A stretch of 64,000 nt of DNA from Chrysemys picta bellii (GCF_011386835.1 NC_088799.1:75163302-75227301), one strand, 5' to 3'. Numbered from the stretch's first letter, positions 35,641-48,505 are shown. Numbers and translations are program-made. Notes: generated from the letters alone by a model not told the origin.

Positions 35641-36868
35641 TGTGATGGGTTAGACTTCCTGTCTGGGATGCCATCTGATGTACTGGGGTTTCACTGAGTC
35701 CCTCCTGCTCCACCAACCTGGATTCCCTCTCCCTGTTTTGCTGAATTAGGCTCTCCGGCCTCTTGTGGCGCGCACACGCACACACACAGGTAGGGCCACA
35801 CGCAGCTGCAGACACAGACTGAAGTCAGCTCTGTGTGAGAGGATTCACTCAATCATGCACATGCACATCCCTTTTGGGGAATAAACCCAAAATAATACTG
35901 TCTTGCGCTGTATAGAAAGATCTGCACAGCACAAGCTCATAAAAGTTCGTCCTCTCCCTCAATGTGAAGAGAGAGATGCACAATTTCTTGTGCCCCCCGC
36001 CCCTTAGAAATTGCACAAACTGGGTTTAATAATAAAATAAACAAATTTATTAACTATAAAAGGCAGATTTTAATTATTATAATGGATAGCAAACAGAACA
36101 AAGCAGATTAGTGAGCAAATAAAACAAAACATGCATACTAAGCTTCAGATCTTAAAGACTGGTTTCAAGAAGTAATTTCTCATCCTAAATGTTACTTTAG
36201 GCAAGCTGCAGAGTTTCAGTAGCTTAGAGTTCCAGTTATTTCTTCTTACAGACTGGACCCCTGTCTCAGTCTGGATTCAACCTTGCCTTTCCCTTCAGGT
36301 TAGTTCCTTTGTCCCTTCAGGTACTTTAAGCAGTCTTTCTTCTTGAGTAGGCAATGGAGGAGAGTCCAAATTAACGCACTCCCCAGCCTTAAAAAGGATT
36401 TACCTAAGGCAGGATTTGTTTGATCCCCATCCCCCTACAGAGGAAAAATACCAGCAGTGTCCAAGGTGGTATTTTGTATTAGATGATCTTATCACCTGAC
36501 CTTGCTGTGTCAAAACAACTATGAAACCAGGTTTATTTGCAATGTCCACAGGAAGGAACTCCAGACAGATGGGAGACCCACACCTTCAAAGACTCGTTGT
36601 CTTTTTCTAATGGCCCATTAAGACTGATTGCTTACGGTCTGGTGGACGTTTCCCCAAGTACACACACAGTTGTAATTGTTACATAGTCAATATTCCTAAC
36701 TTCAGATACAGAAATGATACATGCATACAAATTGGATAATCGCATTCAGCAAACCATAACCTTTCCAATTATATCTTACATGAGCCATCTTGCATAAAGT
36801 ATATCTTAGTTATGCCATATTCATATCATAACCATATTTCTATGAAGAATATGGGGTGTAACATCACA
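35641..36868 (-). mobile_element. Solo LTR, second copy of the 3380-4540 family
   Basis: Begins TGTGATGGG and ends GTAACATCACA, flanked by CACAT (35636-35640) and either CATAT after 36868 or CACAT if the end is set two bases earlier. The minus strand starts TGTGATGTTACACCCC and shares long stretches with 45914-46989, for example GGTTATGGTTTGCTG versus GGTTATGGTTTACTG, and GGCCCATTA. A (CA)n-like patch lies at 35768-35788. No attached coding region. Confidence 0.7.
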
Positions 36869-36871
36869 CAT

Positions 36872-39604
36872 ATACCCCTGGTGGTACACAGAGATCTTCC
36901 AGGAGTTACATCTAGATATTTGCCTAGTTTTACAACAGGCTACATAAAAAGCACTAGCGGACTTGGCATAGACCAAAAATTTCATAGAGACAATGACTTG
37001 TTTATACTGCTATATATACTATACACTGAAATGTAAATACAATATTTATATGTCAATTGATGTATTTTATAATTAAATGGTAAAAATGAGAAAGTAAGCT
37101 ATTTTTCAGTAATAGAATGCTATGACACTTTCTATTTTTGTCTGTATTGGTAAACAAGTAGTTTTTAAGTGAGGTGAAACTTAGGGTTACACAAAACAAA
37201 TCAGACTCCTGAGAGGGCTACAGTAGTCTGGGAAGATTGAGACTAATGAAATAAAATACAAGCTAGATAACTGCAGCCTCATTTGGGAATCTCCATCATT
37301 TATACTATGTCAATAGACATACACATTCCAAACACACTCCTCACCATTTCTCAGAGATTCATCTTCTTTCTCCTTCTTACACTTTTCAACCCACTTTATG
37401 ATCACTACCCCTAACTTTACTTTAACCTATGATCCTGAGATGTGAACATTTGTAATGTGTTGTTGCTTTAAAAAGGCATACTTTCACCATTAACATATTT
37501 CAAATGAACAATGTAGAGTACTTTGATGTGGTCCTGAACACATTTGTATTTGCAGCTTTTCACCTAAGAGAAAATTATTAAAAGGCAAACTTTGAAAACA
37601 CACAAAAAAAGAAACAGCAGAGGGAGCTGTTTTCTTACTTTCTTGCTATCTGTTGCTATTTTAAAAATCTGGAACCAAAATGATTGTTCATATATTGCAG
37701 AAAAATGCACAATTTGAATAGACCATAACTTATTCAGGTAAAAAGATGTTCTCTGGGAGGGCCTTAAACTCAACTCCCCTACACACAGGGGAATTGTTCA
37801 CTATAGTTTCTGAAATGTTATCCAGTAGACTTTTAGCTGCAAAGTTATTACAGCATGATGCCCCATACATCTCTGCTTCTTACATGGTAGAACAGATATG
37901 CTCCATTATATCCAGATATCAAAATAATTTGTTTTCTTAACATTTGAAGGTTAACTAAAGACAATCAATTGTTTTATTATTTACATTTTAAGAGATATTT
38001 GAAGGCAGTTGAGTTGAAAGTGTATGTTTAAAATGTCAAATATGCTTAGCATATATTCTGAGACTCAACTTTTATTGTTCATTTATATGCATATGGATTG
38101 TTTCCTATTCACTTACAGAGAGCGCACACAGTAGAAAAAGTAGTTTTAACTCGACACATTCAAAAATCATGCTGAGATTCTCTTAAAAATCATATTTTAT
38201 TAGATTTATTTTTGGCCTGCTTTTTTAGTTTTGAGCCTCCAGGAAGAAGACTCTCTCTCACCCTCAATTTATGTGTGATTATTTCAGGTTCAAGTTCAAC
38301 CTTTATATGCGTATACAAAAATGCAGGTCTTCCTCTGCTTATCTTTTGCTATTCCTTACGATGTAGTCAGCTATCATTATATTCCTCTTCCTTATCTCTA
38401 CCTTGTCTCTCTCCCCTCCCCATTTCTTTCTCTGTCCTACTCAGTGAATTATCCCACTAACATTCTTTTTGATACAGCCCCCCCACAGCCTCTCTTCCTC
38501 TACATGCCCCTGCTTTAACCTGCCCCTATATTTCCTCTATCCTCTATCCCACCCTTATTTCCTTGCTCCCAACATTGCTTTGTACCCCCACATTTCCCAT
38601 CCCTCATCTCCTCTTGTTCTTTCCTCACTCTGTCCCCTGTAACTTCATATTCACCTGCCTTTCTCAGTCTATGTCCTCCCTCACATTCCACTGCATTTCT
38701 CGGTCTTTTCATGACTTCCCAAACTCCTGTGGTCCTCCTCGGTCTCCGTCAAACTCACTCATATTCTTTTCTCTCCCTTCTTCTTTCTGTATTTCCTTCT
38801 CTCCCTCAGTTTTCTAATGGAAAACATAGGCGGCAACTTGGCTTCTATCCTAATGGGCACAGTAAGAGGCTGTGTAGCATCTCAGGAGCAGTAGCATCAC
38901 TTTCACATGCAAGAACTGTAGGGAAATAGTGGCCATCTTGTCTAAGGGCAACAGAATAGAAATAGATTAATGGTGAGTTTTTCAAAAGTACTCCGTGCTG
39001 GCCTAAATCTAAGGGCAACATGTGACATCAGTCCATTGAGAGAAATGGGGAGGGAGTAGCCAAGTAGTAAAAATTCACTAGAAAACTGTAATAGTTCATG
39101 AGAAGTTCTAAAAACCGAAAACAAAACCCACCAAAGAGAATGAGATTTGTGATAAAGTTGTGAGGATTGGCAGTCCTTGTATAGCCAAGCACACAGATTT
39201 GGACTAATATTTGTGAGAGGAAGTGTAGCTGAGCACATGAAAACTGGTTCTGTCATAATAGGCATGCAGGTTCTATTCCCAGCTTCTCCAAAAGTGTTCC
39301 TTGTGCAGTCACCTCATCTGTAAAATGGAGAGAATTATATCTGCTGCCCTCCTATGTTCAGTAATAACTGTGAAGCAGGGACTCTTGGCTCCCAGCCCAG
39401 TGTGCTTGTCTCTTGGTCAAAGGGTATTTTGATGGGGATATCTCTTTCTCTCTCTCTCTCTCTCAAATTGCAGAGGGTCAGGCGCTTTCCCAGCTGGGGA
39501 ACCATATGCCATTATTGCTGAAATTTGGTGACTTTGATGTGATATTTTTCTTTTCACTTAAGTGGAAATTGTCAAAAAGAGAAGTGCTAGATGGACATTA
39601 ATGG
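36872..39604. other. Gene-free stretch
   Basis: AT-rich to 38200, then a CT-rich plus strand from 38300 to 38820 that yields low-complexity frames. A MIR-like piece lies near 39265-39370 (CTCATCTGTAAAATGGAGAG). No exon supported. Confidence 0.4.
39441..39464 (+). repeat. (TC)n microsatellite
   Basis: Near-perfect TC dinucleotide run with one interruption (TCTCTTTCTC). Located in anonymous DNA. Confidence 0.85.
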
Positions 39605-40088
39605 ATGGTCAATAAATTGGACATCAGGAATGGTAACATACAAAATCCAGTAGGAGAACACTTCAATCTCCCTGGACATTCTATAACAGATTTAAAAGTA
39701 GCTATACTTGAACAAAAAAACTTCAGAAAAGACTTCAAAGAGAAACAGCAGAACTAAAATTCATTTGCAAATTTATCACCATTAATTTGGGCTTGAATAG
39801 GGACTGGGAGTGGCTGGCTCATTACAAAAGCAGCTTTGCCTCTCTGGGAATTGACACCTCCTTATCTATTATTGGGCGTGGACTACATCCACCCTGATTG
39901 AATTGGCCCTGTCAACACTGGTTCTCCACTTGCGAAGTAACTCCCTGCTCTCCATGTGTCAGTATATAATGCCTGCATCTGTAATTTTCACTCCATGCAT
40001 CTGAAGAAGTGGGTTTTTACCCATGAAAGCTTATGCCCAAATAAATCTGTTAGTCTTTAAAGTGCCAGCAGACTCCTTGTTGTTTTTA
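39605..40088 (+). pseudogene. Penelope-like element (PLE-A) 3' portion with GIY-YIG-like coding remnant
   Basis: This copy ties the recurrent tail to a coding element. One frame from about 39623 reads PVGEHFNLPGHSITDLKVAI then LEQKNFRKDF; after a frameshift the next frame, from about 39751, reads ELKFICKFITINLGLN and DWEWLAHYKSSF. The order H-x-F...GHS...L...E..I..F.T...GLN suits the C-terminal part of GIY-YIG endonuclease domains of Penelope-like elements. The tail follows with CTGAAGA at 40001-40007, helix GTGGG/CCCAT, GAAA at 40025-40028, and ends at CCTTGTTGTTTTTATAG, lacking the final CTAACACGGCTACC. The reverse transcriptase part is absent, as expected for a 5'-truncated copy. Confidence 0.65.
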
Positions 40089-40089
40089 T

Positions 40090-41165
40090 AGTATTATAAT
40101 GGATTTCTTATGGAAGTACTTATTCTAGTCACATATTTACCAAATAAATTAATTATCATCATTGCTTAGCTCTTTCCAGGGATGCCAGGCTAGTGTTCTT
40201 TCAGGCTATTATTTATTCATCAAACTATATTTTGCTATTCTATTTATCCCTAGTTATAAATTGGTTTTCTGAAAGGAATCACTTCTCATATGAATGTTTT
40301 TTGAACACATACATCTAGGATTTCATGCTCCTACCTCTTTTCTAGATATGCAGGTATAGAAATCCCACTCTAAGAATGTACCTCTCATTCTCTTTAAGAT
40401 CAAAAAATGTAAAATCAGCCTAAAGTTTCATTCCGCCATCACATTTAAAAATATGACTCCCTATGAATTATCTCTAATTGACATTCAGATATGTACATCC
40501 GTCAGAGCATATCTGAACAAATCTCTCATATTTTGTGAGAGCGAAATGTTACAGTGATGCAAAGGGTTGCATGTACAAGGTATTGTTTGTACAAAAAAAG
40601 GTTTTCTTCTTGTTGTCCCTTTGCTTTTAATATCCATGAGTGATTAAAGGCCCTGCTTACTCTCCTGTTGAATTTAAAGTACCACTTTGGGAGTGGATGC
40701 TTGTGTCATCGTATTTAAAACATTGCATTATATTAACTTCACAGCATTAGAGAAACCAGAGAAATTCCCACAATATTTGATTGCCAAGTGACCTGGTGAA
40801 ACAAGGATTATTGATTAAACACCAAGGCCAGATTTTCAGACAAATTAGGTGTGCAAAAGAGTGTTTAATTTAGGCATGCATTAACCAGATGCTCTATACA
40901 AGTCAGATAATTGCATACACAAATAAGTATTTGCATTTGCACACATTGTATACAATTTGTGTGTACTATCAATTTGCATCCAGAAGGAAAATGTCCTTCA
41001 GGGAAAGGCCATTTACACCAGTTTTCCACATTCCCCAGCTATGTAAGTGGAAGTTGCCCCTGCAGTACCTTTGTCAATTATTCAGAAGTTGTGTGAAAGC
41101 TAATGATGGATGGAGCATCACCTGATAAATTTGAGGTTCCAGATTTCTTTTTGGGGGATTGGTAG
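40090..41165. other. Gene-free stretch containing the second copy of an ancient repeat
   Basis: 40091-40215 resembles 16933-17050, and 40400-40990 resembles 25790-26400. Identity is low and gapped, so the copies are old. Nothing coding. Confidence 0.4.
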
Positions 41166-41168
41166 ATT

Positions 41169-41502
41169 GGGGTGATTTCCAAACTTGTTCCGCTGCTTGT
41201 GCAGAGAAAGCCCCTGGCGGGCTGGGCCGGTTTGTTTACCTGCCGCGTCCGCAGGTTCGGCCGATCGCGGCTCCCAGTGGCCGTGGTTCGCTGCTCCAGG
41301 CCAATGGGAGCTGCTGGAAGCGGCGTGGGCCGAGGGACGTACTGGCCGCCGCTTCCAGCAGCTCCCATTGGCCTGGAGCAGCGAATCACGGCCACTGGGA
41401 GCCGCGATCGGCCGAACCTGCGGACGCGGCAGGTAACAAACTGGCCCGGCCAGCCAGGGGCTTTCCCTGCACAAGTGGTGGAACACGTTTGGGAACCACC
41501 GG
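41169..41502. mobile_element. Foldback hAT-type element (334 bp), second family
   Basis: A near-complete palindrome: CTTGTTCCGCTGCTTGTGCA and GTTCGGCCGATCGCGGCTCC on the left mirror the right arm, which ends GTTTGGGAACCACCGG. The core GGGACGTACTGGCCGCCGC and the block CCAATGGGAGCTGCTGG resemble the core of the 6578-6907 element, although the termini differ. Left terminus decayed (GGTGATTTCCAAAC). No clear duplication remains. Apparent 138-151 codon frames are artefacts of the palindrome. Confidence 0.7.
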
Positions 41503-41504
41503 TC

Positions 41505-44500
41505 TAGGGTATGTATCTGTAGTTGAACTGTCATTAATTATAGTTTTCCTTCTATATTCCTCTTGTAAAATATTTCTCTTGAGTGAGCTGTTTTTAATAT
41601 ATTATAATTTTTAATATGTATAATATAATTTGTTTTTCCTTTGGAGAAGATGACAAGGCCAGAGTTTTTAATCATCTCTTTACCTATCACATTTATGTTA
41701 TGTTATATTCCATTCAGTGCATTACATCTGTTTTTAGAGTACTGTTGAAGATGAGACCTGAACAATTGAGTGCTTTAGTTGATGCCAGTTCTGCTTAAGC
41801 AGGAGAAGAGAATTGGGATTTGCTGAGTGCAGCAGGGACAGCAGTGTCCCCTAAAAGGTATGGATCCCAGTATTGTAGGATGAATGTGAAAGGAACAGTT
41901 TAAATGATTTTGTTGCAGACTGTTGTTCTTGGGCGCACACATGCACTAGTGTGAGCTGAATCACTACGGGTGGAGTCATTGTCAAGTCTTGCTCTAAAAA
42001 GATCCATTCAAAAGATGACTGGCAATGCTTGTGAAACCATTAACTTTAGCATATGGATCAAAGTGTTTCCCCTGTGTAGAAGGCCCCTAAACTGATGGAA
42101 ATAACAGCTTTTCTCTCTAGTGTAGAAGGATCTTGAGAAGTCCACAACTAAAGTGAGCCGAGCTGGACTGTTTTTGATAACAGCCCCTATATTTGAATGT
42201 CTGGAGAATTCTCAATATGGGATTTTATGCTCTGGAATTTGCTTGATCCATAGGTCCTGTCAGAGCAGAGTTTGTTGTCTTTCAGGGCATGCTGTAGGCC
42301 GAGGGTTGCTCTTGAGGTTGATGGGGGGGGGAGGGGGAGAGGAGACTTTGAAAGTATGAGCAAGCTTGCCATTTGCCAAAGGAAGGCCCATCCGTGGTCC
42401 TTCTCAAAAAGAAAACAACTCAGAAAGGTGATAGAAGTTGTCATGAGGTAGATCTGTCATAGAGTTTTGGGAGAGCACTGAGATTTTAAGGGATGGAAAG
42501 CTGAGAGAACTGGTGAGAGCCTCTATAGGTCCAGAGAGAAAAGGAAAATTAAAAATTATTTATTTTATTGATATTTGTGCCATTCAGCATCATCGTGTTT
42601 CAATATGGAACTCAAAATTGAGCAAGGAAATATTAAAGCCAACACTAATAAAAGTAGGTCTGTGGGCCATGTAATCTACTCAACCCTCACTATGTACTTA
42701 AGATATTTGTTCAGTACAGCTCATAAATGACTGAGAATAGAGGTCAAATTCAGTAGTCCTGTAACTTTACATAGTCAACTGGATCCTAGTGGGAAACAAA
42801 GCCAGGAAGTCAGTTTCATTCTGCTCTTCCTGTGAGTTTATCACAGTTGTTACAGGTGATGAGGATTATTACTCCCAAGACTTGCAGTATCCGGTGCACT
42901 GGTCATAAATCAGTAATGCTTTGGGTTCCCTGTGTCTTTGCTGCTACTACTGCTGATGATTATGGTCTCTGCATATAGTTGTGAATATACTTATTTAAAC
43001 TCTGCCTTTTTTTTTTTAATCTTGCTGCTAGTAATTGATGTTGACTGTTCTCTATCTCTGTGTTCTTGCTGCCTGCCTTAATTTCCATATACACCCCATG
43101 GCCCTCTTGCTGAATGCTGACCTGGCAAAAATGTTGGCAATCCACACATGCACCAGACATGTTTGCTAATAATGAGACCACTGATTTAGGCCAAGTCTGC
43201 CCTTAAAAGGTTTGCAAGTATAGTAAGGCTGGGTTAGGAATGTGGGTTGGTATTTTTACAACACCTTCAATCCAGTAAAAGTCCTACTGTAGATGCAGTT
43301 ACACTGGCAAAAAACGTTTTTGCCTGTATACCTTATTCTGAATGGGAACTGGCATAAACTATATTGGCAAAAGACGGTACCTGCTGCATCTAGGCTGGCA
43401 GCTCTACTGGCAACTGTTTTCTAATGTATGCTAGGTCTGTGATGCACGTGAACGCTGACCAGATCAGCTTTGGGAGAAGAACTATAGGCAGGATTTGGGG
43501 TGAGAATCAATACTATCATCCAGCAGTGTGATACATTTCTCTCTCTTCCCATGCCTTGCCAAATTCTGAAAATGGTTATTATATGGTATCATTTCTATTT
43601 GTACTCAAAATATTGTAAGCATAACATTATAAGCAAAGGGGGTTGCTTTCATTTTTAAATGTTCTGAAGTGAAAAATAATCATTGCTCAGAATTAAATGT
43701 TGGGGATTAAATTAACTGAAAGGATGGATCTGTTATATAACACAAATTTCACAGCTCTGTTCAGTCCACACAGCCATCAAATAATATCGTTTTTGATCAT
43801 TGGTGACTACTGCTGGTTTGACCTGATAAGAATGGCTCCATATCCTGTCTCCAGTTTTGTGAACCATCCAGCCCCTTCCCCCAGTGAACATTCTGACATT
43901 GAGAGAGGAGACAGACTGATCCAAGGGTATTATAAGTATTCTGGTCTTTACTGTTCTGGAAGCCTGGACTCCTGGAAGCACCAACCATGATGTGCGTCAA
44001 TGGGTACACTAAGGCATGTGAAATTAGCTAGTATTTTAATTTGTAATGTTATATACATCCACCTCTCCTATATAATGTTACTAATTTTAGAAGTGGGCAC
44101 ATTTTTCTGTCAGATTAATTAAAGAGAGGGGATATAATTGTTTGAAGATAAGTTAAAGGGGAATGTTTTAGGTGGTGGTGGTAGAAAACACAATTTTTAA
44201 TAAGATTTTTTTCTATTGATTTACCAACTCCATCTAAATATCTATCAATATAATTGACTCACAGTTTGAATTGAGTCATAGTTATGAATTTGAGTTGTAG
44301 TTATGTATTTGTATTACAATATCTTGCCTTTTGTTTGCAAAGTTTCTAATTAAGTATAAGCACTAAGTTTTAAAAATCAAGTTGTCACTGGTACTAGCAT
44401 GGGATGTGCAAGGAGAGAAAGGTAACTTCCTTATGCTTCATCCATCACCTGTGCCAAGCACATGAACAAGCTGACACTGATTTGATAACATCATTGACAT

Positions 44501-45411
44501 GGCTTGGTCAAAACACACTTCTGCTTAATCTTGTGATATTTTTGTTCAGAAATTATAAAACTTTGCCTGATGCTCTGAGACCCCAGTGACAGCACAGTTT
44601 TCGGTGGAATGGATTTTTAAACCATGAAAGTCCAGATTATACATGGAACAAATTTCATTTCATAACTGCAGATAATTTGGGGTCAGAAAATTAATTGCAA
44701 ACTACAAGAAATCTGTTTTCATAGATATTAGAGACACTCCACCTAACTAGTTTCAAATTTGTATGCCCTTGTATTATCCTGATTAGCAAATCTTAGCATG
44801 CTTTAATCAACAGTAGAACCACAAGTCATAAAGATATCAAAGAAAATAACTTCCAGAAACACATCTTATTAAAAACAATACATAATTATAAAAAGTGTAG
44901 AATGAATTGAACAGCCTTTTATTTACTTGTTCGCAAGTACAATGATTACCCTGAATTACCTTCTGTCGTAATAAAACTTGAGATACAAGGCCAAATTAAG
45001 ATGATTAATTTGAAAATTAACATATGGCACATCCTATACACTATTTCACTACTAAATACTGCTGTACAATCCCCCATATGGTTCACTCATAAGGGAGGAG
45101 TTTTATGTGTGGTTCTGCCAGGCATAAGTGATTTTGATCCTAACCTTTGAATACTTCAGGAAAATATATTTAATTACAGTCTATTTTGTATTTTGTGAAT
45201 TATATATACATGCAGGGTGAGTATATGACCTGAGACATAATGATGTGATATTAAAGCATTTTGACACAAAACACTGATCTTGGCAATAAAATATAGGCAA
45301 TGAAGCCCAAAGTCTGCCTTTGGGTAAACTAAAATTTGTAACAATGAAAACCTTAGTGGAAGAGGTGGATCGTCACATATAGCCATTTCACCATAGGATA
45401 AGAATCACATA
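41505..45411. other. Gene-free stretch
   Basis: Mostly AT-rich with a G run near 42323-42340. 43185-43440 may be a decayed DNA element (TTACACTGGCAAAA with TATATTGGCAAAAG). No exon, RNA gene or intact element supported. Confidence 0.4.
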
Positions 45412-45913
45412 TACATTATCAGGGCCACCCAGAGGATTCAGGGGGCCTGGAGCAAAGCAATTTCGGGGGCCCCTTCCATAAAAAAAAAGTTGCAATACTA
45501 TACTAACATGTATTTGGAAATGTAAAAAATAACCAGTGAAATACATTCAAAAATTAATTTTTAATAATTTGAAAATACACAAAATACATTATTTAAAAAC
45601 ATTAAATGCTTTAATGGTATGTATACATTTGAAATTACATAATGGGCTGTCACTGTGTGATGGTGATGGTTGGTTGGTGCCAATGGGCTGTCGCTGCCTG
45701 GGGGTGGCGCTACTGTTGCCCAGGGCTGGGTGGGGAGCTTGGCTCTGGGTTGGGGGGTGCCCAGCTCAGAGGGGCAGAGCTCAGAGCTGGGGGTTGGGGA
45801 TGGGTTCGGGGGAGTGTCTGGTTCAGAGGAGCTGGGCTTGGAGCTGGGGGTCAGGGCGTGCCCGGCTCAGAGGGGCTCGGCTCAGAGCTGGGGGTCAGGG
45901 CTGGGGGGGGGGG

Positions 45914-46989
45914 TGTCACGTTATTGATTTAAACTGGGACCATATAGAACATGGTTGCAACCAAAGTCCTGTAGTGGCACCAAATCTTGTATAAAGGGGG
46001 TCAAATGAGGTGTCTAAGACAAGGTTATGGTTTACTGGTTATGATTATGCGGTTTATATGTGTGTATCAATTTTGTAGTTGAAGTTATGAATATTGGCCC
46101 TATACTGTCTGTATTTCAAACTTATGCTATGCTTCTGGGTGACATCCGAGACAAGCTGGTGTTAGCTCTGCCTAGCCTGCTTGATGGCCCATTAAGGATC
46201 ATCAGCTATACAATGGACCCATTGAGAGAAGGCAAATATGCCTTGAGACTCAGCAAAGTATGCAGGGACTGGCCCATGTGACTCCAGACTCCATTTTGCT
46301 GTAATTTTTCACAGTAAGACCAAAGAGGTGTTCTTACACCTGGAGAAGACTATAAAAGGCTGCTGCAGCTCCTCCATCTTGTCTTCAATCCTGCTTCTTA
46401 CCTCTGGAGGGACTTTGCTACAAATGGAAGCTCTACACAAAGGACTGAATGACCCATCCCAGCTGTGGATGTACTCCAGAGACTTGATTTGAACCTGCAG
46501 TTTATTCTATCACAAGCCTGAACTAAGAACTTTGCCATTACTGTATGTAAGTGATTCCATTTAACCAATTCTAACTCTCAGCTATATCTTTTTCCTTTTA
46601 TGAATAAACCTTTAGATTTTAGATTCTAAAGGATTGGCAACAGTGTGATTTGTGGGTAAGATCTGATTTGTATATTGACCTGGGTCTGGAGTTTGATCCT
46701 TTGGGATCAGAAGAACCTTTTTTCTTTTACTGGGGTATTGGTTTTCGTAACCATTTGTTCCCATAATGAGTGGCACTGGTGGTGATACTGGGAAACTGGA
46801 GAGTCTAAGGGAATTGCTTGTGTGACTTGTGGTTAGCCAATGGGGTGAGACCAAAGTCCTCTTAGTCTGGCTGGTTTGGTTTGCCTTAGAGGTGGAAAAC
46901 CCCCAGCCTTAGGCTGTGACGGCCCTGTTTTAGCAGTTTGTCCTGAATTGGCACTCTCAGTTGGGTCCCGCCAGGACCACATCGTTACA
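45914..46989 (+). mobile_element. Solo LTR with TATA box and poly(A) signal
   Basis: Begins TGTCACG and ends CGTTACA, set between G runs that allow a GGGGG duplication. It contains a TATA box (46351-46358), a CT-rich stretch downstream (CAGCTCCTCCATCTTGTC) and AATAAA at 46603-46608, giving a standard U3-R-U5 order on the plus strand. It is the sense-oriented relative of the LTRs at 3380-4540 and 35641-36868. The long segment after AATAAA (about 380 bp) means a long U5. Confidence 0.75.
46351..46358 (+). promoter_or_regulatory. LTR TATA box
   Basis: TATAAAAG within GACTATAAAAGGCTGCTGC, about 250 bp upstream of AATAAA. This is the expected position of an RNA polymerase II core promoter in an LTR. 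Confidence 0.65.
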
Positions 46990-47455
46990 GGGGGGATGGG
47001 GTCAGGGGGTGCCCGGCTCAGAGGGGCTTGGCTCGGAGCTGGGGATCAGGGCTGGGGGGGGGAATGGGGTTGGGGGGTGCCCGGCTCAGAGGGGCTGAGC
47101 TCGGAGCTGGGGGTCGGGGGTGCCCATCTCAGAGGGGCTTACCATGCCGCTTATCCCCGCCTCCCAGAGCCTCTGCGAGCCGCGTCCAGGAGCCCCTGCC
47201 ACTCGGTCCATCGGAGCTCGCAGCCCCGCCCCCTTACCACGCGGCTCTGAGTGGGAGGACCTCAGACCCTGCCCAAGCCACGCCGCTGCAGCACTGTCCA
47301 GGGCCGCTCCTGGATGCGGCGCGCTGAGGCGCCTGGGGATGGAGGAAGGCGGAGGCAGGGGGGAGCATCCAACATTCTTGTGGGGACCCTTGCGGGGCCT
47401 GGGGCAAATTGCCCCACTTGCTCCTCCCCCCCACCCGAGCGGCCCTGTATATTAT

Positions 47456-47929
47456 TATTATTTTACTAATGGATCTATCCCTCAAAAGGATCTGCACACT
47501 CAATGAAATATATTTCCTTTTAGATGGAGCCTTTTACTTGTAATTCTAATTTTTGCCAAAAGAAAGCAACGGTTTTGGTTATACCCAAAATATGCAGAAA
47601 AATATTTAGCAAGTACATACTGTTTACGTTTTTAATTGCTATAAAAATAATTCTCATAATACCCCAGGAGGTTAGCGAACAATATTATGTTTGAGAATAA
47701 TTTTGAAAAATAAATTTTTCCAGTGAAAAATATATAAATTACATTTTTCTACATATTTAAGATTAAATAAGTTATTGTTAGGAATATATTATAATTATGG
47801 GAAAGTTGAGAGCCATTTTCAAAACACCATTCATGTCATCATGCACATTAAAGGTGAAATTTAAAAAGTGATTTATAAGAGGGGGTTTCTCAGACTGATA
47901 CACATTATATCTGTAATATTGTAGCAACT
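47456..47929. other. Gene-free AT-rich stretch
   Basis: No coding or repeat feature recognised between the hAT-like element and the presumed Ty3/Gypsy LTR. Confidence 0.35.
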
Positions 47930-48099
47930 GCATGGAACTTGTAGAGAGGAGCACAGATTGCAAAAGAGAAAAGTTTGGAGGAGGCACCAAAAAGTTAGCT
48001 TGTTTGCACATGGCTTGAATCCTAGCTGCAGTATCAGCACCTTTGTAAATTGTTCTCTTAATAAAGAGCCATTTAATTTTACAAGCCTGGAGTCCTCTC

Positions 48100-48497
48100 C
48101 AGGGCCAGTCGGGGGCTGGGAGGGCGGGGGGGCAGGAGGACCATTTGGCCTGGGCCTCAGGCTCAAAGAGGGCCTCAAATGTAGACACTTGTTAATTTTT
48201 TGGCATTTTATAAGTTTCTAAACTTGTTTTTATGCGCATCCCTATCGGACCAAAATGTGACACAGTCTCAGCTTAGAGCTGCAAATTTAAGCAAATAAGA
48301 GATGTGATTTGGTAAAAGACGTAATTTTTTTGTTAACTGAGATAGATTTTGTCATATTAAAGAGTTAAAAATGTTCATAAATATTAATAAAAATATATTG
48401 GTTCTGATGGCACAAGATTAGACCATCTGTCGTCATTTTTTATTTTTATTATGGCTGGGGGCCTCAAAAGCTGGAAGTGGCTCTCTGAGAGGGCCTA
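48100..48497. mobile_element. hAT-type element 1 at shared target
   Basis: A 398-bp unit starting CAGGGCCAGTCGGGGG and ending GAGAGGGCCTA, flanked by GTCCTCTC at 48092-48099 and 48498-48505. Interior mixes a GC-rich start (GGCCTGGGCCTCAGGC) with an AT-rich middle. No coding sequence. Confidence 0.7.
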
Positions 48498-48505
48498 GTC
48501 CTCTC

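Larger units (their letters stand above)
45740..47140 (+). repeat. GC-rich minisatellite split by an LTR
   Basis: Tandem units of roughly 50-60 bp with GTGCCCGGCTCAGAGGGGCT, GGCTCAGAGCTGGGGGTCAG and variants, present at about 45740-45913 and 46990-47140. The LTR 45914-46989 sits inside the array. Unit sequence differs from the minisatellite at 8940-9560. Confidence 0.7.
45420..47447. mobile_element. hAT-like element carrying a minisatellite and an LTR insertion
   Basis: Starts CAGGGCCACCCAGAGG and ends CACCCGAGCGGCCCTG, with octamers TACATTAT (45412-45419) and TATATTAT (47448-47455) matching at seven of eight positions. Both ends continue with a GGGGCCTGG or CAGGCCCC motif. The interior from 45655 and again from 46990 is a GC-rich minisatellite, interrupted by the 1076-bp LTR at 45914-46989. 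No transposase is visible. Frames here are minisatellite products. Confidence 0.75.

Noticed and set aside
38300..38820. Pyrimidine-rich frames as coding exons
   Set aside because: Low-complexity CT-rich strand; no splice-flanked exon structure or domain.
41118..41614. Frames of 105-151 codons on both strands
   Set aside because: Products of a near-perfect palindrome, so the opposite strands give similar peptides.
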